Positions 1 through 6,318 of a stretch of DNA of 21,668 nt are shown here, piece by piece (within the stretch, counting starts at the first letter, position 1; every line of letters begins with the position of its first letter). The stretch is from 2-01-FULL-50-23 sp964509695 (lineage in GTDB: Bacteria > Patescibacteriota > Microgenomatia > UBA1400 > MFAQ01), in NCBI GenBank assembly GCA_964509695.1, contig CAZDXN010000015.1, forward strand, positions 1-21,668, read 5' to 3'. Below the pieces are notes generated by a model. It ran no database searches. It saw only the letters and a list, made by a program, of their open reading frames with translations, and had not been told where the DNA came from. Both the position numbers and the translations under genes were made by a program.

Positions 1-59
1 AATTACCTTAAACAGAAAGGAGAACAACCGTTCTCTATCTAGGTGTCCAGGACAACTAC

Positions 60-88
60 TTGACAAGTGGTAATACTTGTGCTACTAT
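60..88 (+). promoter_or_regulatory. Sigma70-like promoter for the gene at 317
   Basis: TTGACA at 60-65, a 17-base spacer and TACTAT at 83-88 make a near-consensus housekeeping promoter. The predicted start is near 95, giving a leader of about 220 bases before the ATG at 317. A 6-bp hairpin (GAGAAC/GTTCTC, 20-35) lies just upstream and may belong to the end of the preceding transcript. Confidence 0.7.
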
Positions 89-143
89 CTCCCCTAGTCG
101 AAAGACTTCGCTCTTTAAATTGCTTAAGTTTCGGGTCATCTCC

Positions 144-195
144 CCGCGCGCTCAGAGAGTCAATTAATCATTAGTTGTTTCTCTGAGCCGCGCGG
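144..195 (+). promoter_or_regulatory. Long hairpin in the 5' leader of the gene at 317
   Basis: CCGCGCG-CTCAGAGA (144-158) pairs with TCTCTGAG-C-CGCGCGG (180-195): 15 base pairs with one bulged C and an AT-rich loop of about 21 bases. It lies in the predicted leader, between the promoter at 60-88 and the Shine-Dalgarno site at 305-312. A smaller AGTC-GAAA-GACT hairpin precedes it at 97-108. I recognise no riboswitch or RNA family; it could stabilise the mRNA or regulate it. Confidence 0.55.
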
Positions 196-316
196 CGCGA
201 GTTCTGGCCCAAGGCGCCTAAGCCCGGACCGCGAGGAAAACAAGTTCTGCAGATGGAAAGGCACAGGACCCGCGACGCGCGGCTCTTGTACTAATCCACC
301 CTTTAAGGAGGGCACC

Positions 317-685
317 ATGGCTAAGTCACGAAATTGGTTCCAGCGCCATATCACAAAGCGCAATGAACCCACTATCCCACAATTTCTCAGCATCGAAAGC
401 GCCGTGGATGGCGCCAATCTCGTCGGCGCGCAACGCGCCACGGAAGAAGTCCGGGCCGAACAGGCCGTCATCACCGAAGCGTTGGACCTCGCCATCACCC
501 ATCTCAACGGCAACCCCGCAGAGGCGAAGTACGAAATTACGCTGCTGGTGAAAGCCGTTCAGCGTATGCCTGGAGTCAAGGCCCGCCGCCACGGCCTTGC
601 CACCCAGTCCGCCAAGGCGCACCTCCGCGCCCAGCTCGAAGCCCAACTGGCCGACGCCACCGCCGAACCGCCCACCGCCGCCTAA
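317..685 (+). CDS. GC-rich gene, 122-aa protein of unknown function
   Basis: I do not recognise this protein. It looks cytosolic and mostly helical: a basic N-terminus (MAKSRNWFQRHITKR), a central Ala/Glu-rich helical part, a basic stretch near residue 90 (VKARRHG) and an Ala-rich tail. There is no signal peptide or membrane segment. The start is secure, because AAGGAGGG at 305-312 lies 4 bases before the ATG; this site is partly enclosed by a small CCCT/AGGG stem. GC content and the preference for C or G at third positions are clearly higher than in most neighbours, a trait shared with the genes at 8431 and 9988. It has its own promoter, a structured leader and its own terminator, so it is probably monocistronic and well expressed. 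A 143-aa antisense frame over the same region has no comparable start signals. Confidence 0.75.
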   Translation: MAKSRNWFQRHITKRNEPTIPQFLSIESAVDGANLVGAQRATEEVRAEQAVITEALDLAITHLNGNPAEAKYEITLLVKAVQRMPGVKARRHGLATQSAKAHLRAQLEAQLADATAEPPTAA

Positions 686-797
686 TACGGCGGCCGGCAC
701 CTCGGCGAAACTCAAGCAACCACCCCGGAGATTTTTGAAATGAAACGTTAAGGCCAAAAAACCTTAGCCTCATCTCTTCTCCTCTTCTCCAAGAGCG

Positions 798-842
798 AAA
801 AGCCCTCTGGCCCAACGAAAGTTGGTGTCCACGAGGGCTTTT
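798..842 (+). terminator. Intrinsic terminator after the gene at 317
   Basis: AAAAGCCCTC (798-807) pairs with GAGGGCTTTT (833-842), and a second hairpin CCAAC-GAAA-GTTGG (812-825) stacks inside. The 3' arm ends in a T-run, so this is a strong rho-independent terminator for the + transcript. The matching A-run means it could also act on the convergent operon ending at 859. Confidence 0.8.
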
Positions 843-858
843 CTCGTTTCTTAGGGTA

Positions 859-1605
859 TTATTTTAGCTCAATCTTCTCGTCTCCTTTGTACATCGCAAT
901 TTCCCGTGTCAACAGCCGTCTCTCGTTTATATCCAAACTCGCGAGAGCTAACGTCCAGCTTGCCACTACCTCCCGTGGATTTCCCTTTGTTGAGGGCAAC
1001 ACCACCTGTTTATCTTCCGCCACTCCCAGAATCCTGCCAAAGTTCGCCGCCGTCAACCTTATGAATTGATCGTCTCCTCTCAAAGTAATTGTTCCTCCCC
1101 GTGATTTCTTATTTCCCGCTCGAATCTCTACCTGAGTTGTAACATCAGCCCACAAATCCAGAAACAAACCATCTTCCAACCCTCTGATCCTGTCACTATC
1201 TGCCCCCTCAAGTTTTGACCAATCCAGATTCGCCGCCACTCTTTCTCCATCAGTCGCTATCGCCAGAAGGTCCACTCTGCGCTCAGCCAGTTTTCCTTTC
1301 CTCACAAAATCATCATGGCTCCACCTTTCCGGGAACTCAACCGCCTCTCCCGCCCATTGCGGTTCATCAATTCCCAACTCCTCCTTCAATCCTAACAACC
1401 CCATACCTCTTAAGACCTGCTCATCATCAGTTCTAAAAAGCTTTCCCTGTTTTGATAAATGGTAATGACTACCAACTGTCTCACTATCTGTATAAAACCC
1501 AGCCTCAGCCGGTTTGGGCGCCACTCCCACCGAAGCATTTCCAACCACCTCCCTCCGGTGATGCCCACCCAGACTATCATCAACTACATCAACCCTGCCG
1601 CCCAT
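859..1605 (-). CDS. Hypothetical 248-aa protein, last gene of a three-gene operon
   Basis: Not recognised. The N-terminal 40 residues are low in hydrophobicity and look disordered. The rest is charged and probably globular, with alternating beta-like stretches (GGTITLRGDDQFIRLTAANF) and a helical C-terminus. No signal peptide, membrane segment or catalytic motif is evident. The ATG at 1605 follows the TAG of the upstream gene (1607-1609) after a single base, so the two are translationally coupled and should be one operon. Its C-terminal pattern (a V-x-LP stretch, about 10 residues, then a helix) loosely resembles the end of the 278-aa protein at 17715-18551; that relationship is only a suspicion. 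Confidence 0.65.
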   Translation of the reverse strand: MGGRVDVVDDSLGGHHRREVVGNASVGVAPKPAEAGFYTDSETVGSHYHLSKQGKLFRTDDEQVLRGMGLLGLKEELGIDEPQWAGEAVEFPERWSHDDFVRKGKLAERRVDLLAIATDGERVAANLDWSKLEGADSDRIRGLEDGLFLDLWADVTTQVEIRAGNKKSRGGTITLRGDDQFIRLTAANFGRILGVAEDKQVVLPSTKGNPREVVASWTLALASLDINERRLLTREIAMYKGDEKIELK

Positions 1606-1606
1606 G

Positions 1607-1975
1607 CTATACCTGTGGCTGATTTATATCAGTCATCTGTTGACGAACCTGTCCCAACTGATCCTGATCTTGCTTCTGACTCATAGCCGACTCTGCCTTG
1701 GTCAGAAATTCTTCAAAGATCCGATCAGACTCCATCTGATACTTATCTTGGGCCAACTCGCCCTTGCCTTTCAATTCCTCGAGACCCGACGCCAACCCGG
1801 CATAAAGATCACCCTCAATATCAGACCTATCGGCAATTAATTCCACTACGTCAGCCACTCTATCCAAAAGTGCTTGATCAAGATTACTCTTTTCGACGTG
1901 ATCAATCAAAAACGCCTTTGCTCTCTCATCAAGCTGAAGCGTTTTCAGATAATTAACTAGGGCAGTTTTATCCAT
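1607..1975 (-). CDS. Hypothetical 122-aa acidic helical protein
   Basis: No family recognised. The sequence is predicted almost wholly helical, starting MDKTALVNYLKTLQLDERAKAF, with acidic stretches and a Gln-rich tail (SQKQDQDQLGQVRQQ). No signal peptide or membrane segment is seen. It is the middle gene of the minus-strand operon: the upstream gene ends 27 bases before it and the downstream gene begins one base after its stop. There is no strong Shine-Dalgarno site, only an A/G-rich stretch before the ATG. It may work with the amphipathic 277-aa protein encoded upstream, judging only from synteny. Confidence 0.65.
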   Translation of the reverse strand: MDKTALVNYLKTLQLDERAKAFLIDHVEKSNLDQALLDRVADVVELIADRSDIEGDLYAGLASGLEELKGKGELAQDKYQMESDRIFEEFLTKAESAMSQKQDQDQLGQVRQQMTDINQPQV

Positions 1976-2002
1976 TATTGTTTTCTTTCTTTAGTTTCTA
2001 AT

Positions 2003-2836
2003 TTATAAATTACCTGCTCTCACCTGATCCGCGCTGGCACTAACATTAGCGACAAACTGGGCTCTGGACTTCTCTCTACTCGCCAAACCGCTCCTGATCT
2101 CACCTGCCGCCCTCCTCAATCCTGATCCGACTTCATAAACTTCAGAAGCCCTACCCCTGCATTTATTCAAAAAATCAGCAGCTCCCCGCAACCTATCAGC
2201 AAAACCACTAGCGAACTGTTTATTCTTCCAACCATCCATAGCACCCTCGACTACGTCGCGTGGAGTTCGTAAAGCTCTCTCCGCCCCAGCGCCAGCGGCC
2301 CGAACCGGCCTACCGACATTCTCAAGCACCCCCGCCGCCGCGTTGAAAACAACCCCCTCGATACGTCCCTGAGCATTGACCACCCCCTCAACCACCGGTT
2401 GAACCAGCTCTACCCCAAACTTAGCCGCCGCCTTCACGCCTCTTTCCGCCAGTTGGCTAGCCTTATTAGTCGCTTCCTGCTTGGTCTTGTTCCAAGCCGC
2501 TTCTAGTCCTTTTTTTGCACTATCCCACTCAACTTGAACTGCGGTTTCGACAGTGTGAACTTTGGTATAGACTTCAACGGCAGCATTTTCCACCGCTGTC
2601 ACTACCGCACCTTTCACTTCCTGACCAAGTTGGTTTCTCGCCTCACCGGATGTTGCCAAACCCAACAAACCTTTACCAACAGACTCTGCTCTTTTGAAAA
2701 AACTCTTAATACGATCTAGACTCTTGTCAACCTTTTCACCACCCTTTTCTTGAGCCACTTCCCAAGCACTTTTAGGACTTGCCTCAGGAGCGACAGCTAA
2801 TCTTGATAAAACTTCAACCCCATTTCCTTGATCCAT
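2003..2836 (-). CDS. Hypothetical 277-aa amphipathic-helix protein (LEA/apolipoprotein-like composition)
   Basis: The protein is dominated by long amphipathic helices rich in Ala, Val, Lys and Glu (for example AAWNKTKQEATNKASQLAERGVKAAAKFG), with repeated small-residue patterns resembling LEA or apolipoprotein-type proteins. No membrane-spanning segment or signal peptide is seen, so it may lie along membrane surfaces or form coiled bundles; this is inferred from composition only. It is the first gene of the minus-strand operon with those at 1607 and 859. A TTGACA lies upstream at 2895-2900 on the minus strand, but I cannot place a convincing -10 box. The start at 2836 gives MDQGNGVEVL. Confidence 0.65.
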   Translation of the reverse strand: MDQGNGVEVLSRLAVAPEASPKSAWEVAQEKGGEKVDKSLDRIKSFFKRAESVGKGLLGLATSGEARNQLGQEVKGAVVTAVENAAVEVYTKVHTVETAVQVEWDSAKKGLEAAWNKTKQEATNKASQLAERGVKAAAKFGVELVQPVVEGVVNAQGRIEGVVFNAAAGVLENVGRPVRAAGAGAERALRTPRDVVEGAMDGWKNKQFASGFADRLRGAADFLNKCRGRASEVYEVGSGLRRAAGEIRSGLASREKSRAQFVANVSASADQVRAGNL

Positions 2837-2908
2837 ATTCTTTCTTATTCCAAAATAAATAACTACAACCAGTTTGACATCTCTATTTACCCCCTGTCAA
2901 GTATCAGT

Positions 2909-2937
2909 TTGACTTCGGACAGCACCCGAGGTAAAAT
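2909..2937 (+). promoter_or_regulatory. Promoter for the small membrane protein at 3005
   Basis: TTGACT (2909-2914), a 17-base spacer and TAAAAT (2932-2937) predict a start near 2944, giving a 60-90 base leader that carries the overlapping hairpins described at 2980-3018. Confidence 0.6.
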
Positions 2938-2979
2938 GCCCCATAGCACATTTCTATCGACAAATCTGCCGAAACGGCT

Positions 2980-3018
2980 CGACAAAAGTTTGTCGTGCTA
3001 ACAAATGATTAGCACGAC
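2980..3018 (+). promoter_or_regulatory. Two overlapping, mutually exclusive hairpins at a start codon
   Basis: CGACAAA-ag-TTTGTCG (2980-2995) overlaps GTCGTGCTAA-N7-TTAGCACGAC (2992-3018). Bases 2992-2995 belong to both stems, so the two full stems cannot form together. The loop of the second hairpin contains the ATG at 3005, and its 3' arm ends next to the GGAGAGGAG site (3019-3027). TCGACAAA also occurs as a direct repeat at 2957 and 2979. The sequence is plain; the regulatory role is inferred. Confidence 0.55.
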
Positions 3019-3205
3019 GGAGAGGAGTGAAGTGATTACGCCAACAATCGCATTGATTACACTGGCCATGGTGGTGGTTTTTTTTCTGGCACTCCTCATC
3101 GGAGTGGCAACTGTCTTGGTCTTTCTCTACTACAGAGGAAGAGATCTGGTAACCAGAGGAATTCCCGCCATCCACTGGCCCCGGGGGTCCAGATCAAAAC
3201 AATAA
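3005..3205 (+). CDS. Small single-pass membrane protein, 66 aa (57 aa from the alternative start)
   Basis: Residues 13-43 form one long hydrophobic helix (TPTIALITLAMVVVFFLALL and on), followed by YYRGRD and a short basic tail, so the C-terminus is probably cytoplasmic. No family recognised. The start is uncertain. The ATG at 3005 has no Shine-Dalgarno site and lies in the loop of a 10-bp inverted repeat. The in-frame GTG at 3032 follows GGAGAGGAG (3019-3027) at a normal distance and would give 57 aa that still include the whole membrane helix. I favour the GTG mechanistically but report the longer frame. It is followed by the surface-protein gene at 3348, which has its own promoter. Confidence 0.6.
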   Translation: MISTTERSEVITPTIALITLAMVVVFFLALLIGVATVLVFLYYRGRDLVTRGIPAIHWPRGSRSKQ

Positions 3206-3310
3206 TCCATGACCACGCCGACACCCTCCTATCCGTCGTGCGTGGCCCAAGCTACATAATTCAATTGTGTGACTCGGACCATCACCCAGAGCAAAATAAA
3301 CCCCATAGCT

Positions 3311-3339
3311 TTGACATTTGCCAGTTATGGTGGTATATT
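3311..3339 (+). promoter_or_regulatory. Promoter with -10 box 8 bases before the ATG
   Basis: TTGACA (3311-3316), a 17-base spacer and TATATT (3334-3339) are near perfect. The ATG at 3348 falls at or next to the expected transcription start (about 3346), so the mRNA should be leaderless. Confidence 0.75.
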
Positions 3340-3347
3340 ACCCGCAA

Positions 3348-3785
3348 ATGAACACCTCTGGAGCCAGCAAAGTCCTTCCTATCATTCTCACCGCCATTAC
3401 CCTAGCCACGGCTGTGTTCTTCTACAACCAGCGTGAGGTTCTCCGTCAAAAAACTCAGGAACTATTGGGTCAATCCACCAAACCTGCACCAACCCTCACG
3501 CCAACTGTCACTCCAGCTCCAACTATATCTCCTACAGTTACTCCGAAAACCAATGAGTCAAATGGTTCAAATTTGACAAATAAGTCCGATGATCTAACCA
3601 AAAAAACTCTGGCCAATGCCAAAACGACCACAACCATCGTCTGCACTCCCGTCTATGGCATGGCCAACACCTGCGCCGAGCACGCCGTCGTCGATACCGC
3701 TCTCGACACCAGTATCTTCTACAACCTCGCCGGTATGAGCTATATCTTCGGCCTCGCCGCCTTCATCAAATCCAAAAAAGCTTGA
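3348..3785 (+). CDS. Surface protein with Thr/Pro stalk and C-terminal Cys-pair/transmembrane module (145 aa)
   Basis: Residues 9-26 form an N-terminal membrane helix or uncleaved signal. A basic/Gln stretch and a Thr/Pro-rich linker (about 43-67) follow, typical of an extended extracellular stalk. Residues 98-145 form a module starting VCTPVYGMANTC. It has two Cys that could form a disulfide, then AEHAVVDTALDT, a hydrophobic helix (about 122-139) and the tail KSKKA. The same module recurs in the protein at 7344-7592, with 33 of 48 positions identical by my alignment. The architecture of polar motif, helix and basic tail resembles C-terminal sorting signals such as LPXTG, but the motif is not LPXTG and I do not know a named family. 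The start is set by the promoter: an upstream TTG at 3318 would lie between the -35 and -10 boxes. Confidence 0.75.
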   Translation: MNTSGASKVLPIILTAITLATAVFFYNQREVLRQKTQELLGQSTKPAPTLTPTVTPAPTISPTVTPKTNESNGSNLTNKSDDLTKKTLANAKTTTTIVCTPVYGMANTCAEHAVVDTALDTSIFYNLAGMSYIFGLAAFIKSKKA

Positions 3786-3799
3786 GGATATTCTCAAAA

Positions 3800-3823
3800 T
3801 CCTGAGTATTCCCGAAGGACTAA
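3800..3823. repeat. 24-bp direct repeat, copy 1, at the 3' end of the coiled-coil gene
   Basis: This copy matches 4122-4145 at 23 of 24 bases. It contains the TAG stop codon of the minus-strand gene 3820-4098 and a TCCT/AGGA mini-hairpin. A shorter related copy (TCCCGAGTATTCCCG) lies at 7235-7249. Confidence 0.7.
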
Positions 3824-4098
3824 TCCGCCAACGGGGATAAATTCATTATCCGTCCGATTCTCTCGACTCTGGTACGTAATCCCAAATATTCTCTGTCAAA
3901 ATAATCCACGATAGTTTTACTATCTTTCCTGATTTGAACGATATCTTTTTTAATCGGATCCAGTTCCTTTCTGGCAAAAGAATCAAACTTTTCATCTAGT
4001 TTTTCCTCTAGCTTTTCTTCCAACTTCTCCTCAACAATACTGGTAACTCTTTTTACAATCAGTTCGTCAATTGCCTTCAGATCACTTTTGGTCAACAT
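3820..4098 (-). CDS. Small coiled-coil protein (92 aa)
   Basis: The protein is a charged helix with a clear heptad-like run (VEEKLEEKLEEKLDEKFDS), followed by a basic helix ending LSPLAD. It has no signal peptide or membrane segment. Similar short coiled-coil proteins are common in CPR genomes, and the 93-aa protein at 15276-15557 has comparable length and composition. I start it at the ATG at 4098 (MLTKSDLKAIDEL): a TATACT box at 4106-4111 on the minus strand lies 7 bases upstream, and extending to 4119 would put the start above this box. The mRNA is therefore probably leaderless. The stop codon lies in the 24-bp repeat that also ends comM. Function unknown; oligomerisation or a scaffold role is possible. 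Confidence 0.65.
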   Translation of the reverse strand: MLTKSDLKAIDELIVKRVTSIVEEKLEEKLEEKLDEKFDSFARKELDPIKKDIVQIRKDSKTIVDYFDREYLGLRTRVERIGRIMNLSPLAD

Positions 4099-4121
4099 AA
4101 AATATAGTATAACACCCAAGG

Positions 4122-4145
4122 TCCTGAGTATTTCCGAAGGACTAA
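4122..4145. repeat. 24-bp direct repeat, copy 2, at the 3' end of comM
   Basis: Copy 2 of the repeat at 3800-3823, with one mismatch. It holds the TAG stop of comM in the same position as copy 1 holds the stop of the neighbouring gene. GTCCT/AGGAC (4121-4125/4138-4142) can form a 5-bp hairpin. Confidence 0.7.
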
Positions 4146-5728
4146 AACACTCTCTCTCGATACTGCAAGGCCTCGCTGATATGCGCTACGCCGATATTCT
4201 CAACTGCCGCCAAATCGGCGATTGTTCGGGCCACCTTTATTATCCGAAAATAGGCCCGCGCCGAGAGATCAAACTTCTCCACCGCCCGATTCAAAACCAA
4301 CTGCGACTGACTATCCAAAGGACAAAACTCCTTTACCTGTTTGTTCTTCATCTGGGCATTACAATAAATTTTCGGGCTTGCCCGCCCGCCTAAATGCGAA
4401 GCTTTTGGCGTGGTCAGCCTCTTTACCTGAATTTCCCGCGCCCTCATCACCTGCCCCCGTACCCTCCTCGACTCGCTTTGTCCTGCAGAGCAGGATCCGC
4501 CTTTGGCGGAAGTTTTTGCATTGTCCTGCGATAACTTAATCACTTCCACCGCCGGCACCTCGACATGCAGATCTATACGATCCAGAATCGGCCCGCTAAT
4601 CCGCCGTTGGTATTTTGATATCGTCAGCGGAGTACATTTGCATTCGCGGGTCGGGTGATTCAAATAGCCGCATGGGCAGGGATTTACCGCCGCCACGAGC
4701 ATGAAGGAAGCCGGATATTCTACCCGTCCCGCCGCCCGGATAACCCCCACTTTTTGATCCTCAATCGGCTGGCGAAGCGCCTCGAGCACCGAGCGGGGAA
4801 ATTCTGCCATTTCGTCCAGGAAAAGTACTCCAAGATGGGCCAAGCTTACCTCGCCCGGCATCGGTCGAGAACCTCCACCGATCAAGCCTACCATCGAGGT
4901 CGAGTGGTGGGGCGAGCGGAATGGTCGCCGCCGAATCAGCGCCTCTCCCGGCTCAATCAACCCCGCCGCCGAATATATCCTCGTCACCTCCAAACTCTCA
5001 TCCTTATTTAGCCGCGGCAAAATTCCGGGCAAGGCCCGCGACAACATCGTCTTGCCAGAGCCGGGGGGCCCGCTCATCAACAAATTGTGTCCTCCCGCCG
5101 CCGCCACCATCAGCGCCCGTTTGGCCGTCTCCTGCCCCACGATTTCCGACAGATCAAACTCCACCTCAGCTTCATCAATAATTTTTTCGATCTCGATATG
5201 ATGTAGCGGCTCAATTTTCTTTCCCTCACCAAGATGCCTAGTCAATTCCGACAAATTAATTACCGGCATTACCCTGATACCGTCTACCACCGCCGCCTCA
5301 TTGGCCGAAACCCGAGGCACATAGATTCTTTTTATTTTTTCCTCTTTGGCCAGCAAGCCCACCAGCAAGACTCCTTTGGTGTGCCTTAGGGTTCCGTCCA
5401 ACCCCAGTTCACCATAATAAAGTGCCTCCGTATCCATCTTTATCATCCCCGCCGCCGCCAAAATTCCAATCGCAATCGGCAAATCATAGGCCGCCCCCTC
5501 TTTGGGAACATCAGCCGGCGCCAAGTTCACCGTAATTTTTTTCTGGGGAAACTCAAAACCGCAATTGGTCAGCGCCGTCCGAACTCTCTCCTTTGCTTCC
5601 TCCACCGCCTTCGTCGGTAGGCCCACAATCGACAGGCTGGGGAACCCCCGTTCCGCCACATCCACTTCCACCTCCACCGGTAAACACGACAACCCCAAAT
5701 TAGCGGCACTCATCACATGAGCTAACAT
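4142..5728 (-). CDS. comM: ComM, YifB-family Mg-chelatase-like AAA+ ATPase
   Basis: ComM is a hexameric AAA+ helicase that promotes branch migration during integration of DNA taken up by transformation. The N-terminal Lon-protease-like domain (about 1-170) includes ERGFPSLSIVGLP and YGELGLDGTLR. The AAA+ core has Walker A GPPGSGKT (220-227), Walker B VLFLDE (301-306) and the sensor or finger region around RIDLHVE. The cysteine cluster CPCG...CKC (351-365) and the C-terminal Mg_chelatase_C domain with YCNAQM are present. Length is 528 aa against roughly 500-510 for the family. The excess matches two low-complexity insertions, at about 403-419 and 442-455, both encoded by palindromic DNA. A TATAGT box at 5736-5741 lies 7 bases before the ATG, suggesting a leaderless message, although no good -35 box is visible. 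Neighbours yraN and dprA fit a DNA-uptake context. Confidence 0.93.
   Translation of the reverse strand: MLAHVMSAANLGLSCLPVEVEVDVAERGFPSLSIVGLPTKAVEEAKERVRTALTNCGFEFPQKKITVNLAPADVPKEGAAYDLPIAIGILAAAGMIKMDTEALYYGELGLDGTLRHTKGVLLVGLLAKEEKIKRIYVPRVSANEAAVVDGIRVMPVINLSELTRHLGEGKKIEPLHHIEIEKIIDEAEVEFDLSEIVGQETAKRALMVAAAGGHNLLMSGPPGSGKTMLSRALPGILPRLNKDESLEVTRIYSAAGLIEPGEALIRRRPFRSPHHSTSMVGLIGGGSRPMPGEVSLAHLGVLFLDEMAEFPRSVLEALRQPIEDQKVGVIRAAGRVEYPASFMLVAAVNPCPCGYLNHPTRECKCTPLTISKYQRRISGPILDRIDLHVEVPAVEVIKLSQDNAKTSAKGGSCSAGQSESRRVRGQVMRAREIQVKRLTTPKASHLGGRASPKIYCNAQMKNKQVKEFCPLDSQSQLVLNRAVEKFDLSARAYFRIIKVARTIADLAAVENIGVAHISEALQYRERVF
4373..4384. repeat. In-frame palindrome in comM (CGGGC-tt-GCCCG)
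   Basis: This 12-bp palindrome encodes part of the extra segment SHLGGRASPKI just before the conserved YCNAQM block of ComM. Its GC-rich sequence and position in a variable loop suggest insertion of a small palindromic element. Confidence 0.45.
4481..4510. repeat. Tandem 15-bp palindromes in frame within comM
   Basis: TCCTGCagaGCAGGA (4481-4495) is followed directly by TCCGCCtttGGCGGA (4496-4510). They encode SAKGGSCSAGQ, an extra loop in ComM. The same two-palindrome plan recurs at 15086-15115 in the large membrane protein. Confidence 0.65.
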
Positions 5729-5765
5729 TCTCTATACTATAACCTAATAAGTATTTTTCTTTTCT

Positions 5766-5839
5766 TGTCATTCCCGATTCAATCGGGAATCCATGATTAT
5801 TATTTATTTGTATAGATCCCCGCTTTCGCGAGGATGACA
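5766..5839. repeat. REP-like palindromic element, copy 1
   Basis: The element runs from TGTCATTCCC to GGATGACA, so its ends are imperfect inverted repeats. Inside are ATTCCCGATT-c-AATCGGGAAT and a second palindrome near GATCCCCGCTTTCGCGAGG. It fills most of the gap between comM and yraN. Its last bases, GCGAGGATGACA, give yraN a GAGG ribosome-binding site. Related copies are at 9702, 15202, 15645 and 16594. Confidence 0.75.
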
Positions 5840-6205
5840 ATGGCAAAAAATAACAATTGGAAAACCGGTCAGATTGGCGAAAATATCGCCGTCAAATTTT
5901 TGGAAGGAAATGGCCTCGAAATCATCGCCAGAAATTACCGCACCCGCTTTGGTGAAATAGATGTCATCTGTAAACATAACAATACCTATATATTTGTCGA
6001 GGTCAAAACCAAAATCGGCGATCAATTTGGCACGCCCGAAGAAATGATCAATTCCGGCAAGGTCGCCAAGGTCCTCAAAATAGCCTCGGTTTACCTCACC
6101 AAAGAAAGTCTCGGCGACCCTCCCTGCCGCCTAGACGCCGTCGCCATCGTCCTCAACGAAAACCTCAAAGTCGTCTCCCTCCACCACTACCCCTGCATAA
6201 CCTGA
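5840..6205 (+). CDS. yraN: YraN/UPF0102 family nuclease-fold protein
   Basis: YraN proteins have a restriction-endonuclease-like (PD-(D/E)XK) fold; their cellular role is not settled, though dprA/comM synteny suggests DNA metabolism. Visible family marks are G-x-x-GE (near QIGENIAVKFLE), the RNYRTRFGEIDVIC block with the catalytic-type E and D, and FVEVKTK with E and K. Length, about 121 aa, is normal for the family. I place the start at the ATG at 5840, where GAGG (5830-5833) lies 6 bases upstream. An ATG at 5834 is also in frame and would add two residues. Both starts lie at the border of a REP-like element, so the element appears to have provided the translation signal. The gene converges on dprA. 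Confidence 0.9.
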   Translation: MAKNNNWKTGQIGENIAVKFLEGNGLEIIARNYRTRFGEIDVICKHNNTYIFVEVKTKIGDQFGTPEEMINSGKVAKVLKIASVYLTKESLGDPPCRLDAVAIVLNENLKVVSLHHYPCIT

Positions 6206-6228
6206 CCATACAACTAATTTCCAATTTA

Positions 6229-6314
6229 CAAATCACAATTTACAAACAATTCCCAATATTCAAATTTCAAAAACCAAATATTTATTATTTTTGGAACTTG
6301 TAATTTGTGATTTG
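6229..6314. repeat. AT-rich inverted repeat between convergent yraN and dprA
   Basis: The 17-bp arms at 6229-6245 and 6298-6314 (CAAATCACAATTTACAA and its near complement) match at 16 of 17 bases. An inner CCAAA/TTTGG pairing is also possible. The repeat fills the gap between two convergent genes and could act as a bidirectional transcription end or be a small mobile-type repeat. Confidence 0.6.
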
Positions 6315-6318
6315 GAAT

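Noticed and set aside
160..513. Minus-strand frame of 117 aa across the leader of the gene at 317
   Set aside because: It spans the long leader hairpin and is rich in Arg, Ser and Leu without any domain; no start signals.
326..757. Minus-strand frame of 143 aa over the GC-rich gene at 317
   Set aside because: It is antisense to a gene with a strong promoter, SD and terminator. It has no SD or promoter of its own, and its Gly/Ala/Phe-rich composition is typical of a shadow in GC-rich DNA.
2895..2900. TTGACA upstream of the 2836 gene as a complete promoter
   Set aside because: At 17 bases downstream the sequence is TCAAAC, not a -10 box, so only a possible -35 box can be claimed.
3318..3347. 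Upstream TTG start for the 145-aa surface protein
   Set aside because: It lies between the -35 and -10 boxes of the gene's own promoter and would not be transcribed.
4655..5181. Plus-strand frames opposite comM
   Set aside because: comM is unambiguous by its Walker motifs and the opposite frames show no domains or start signals.
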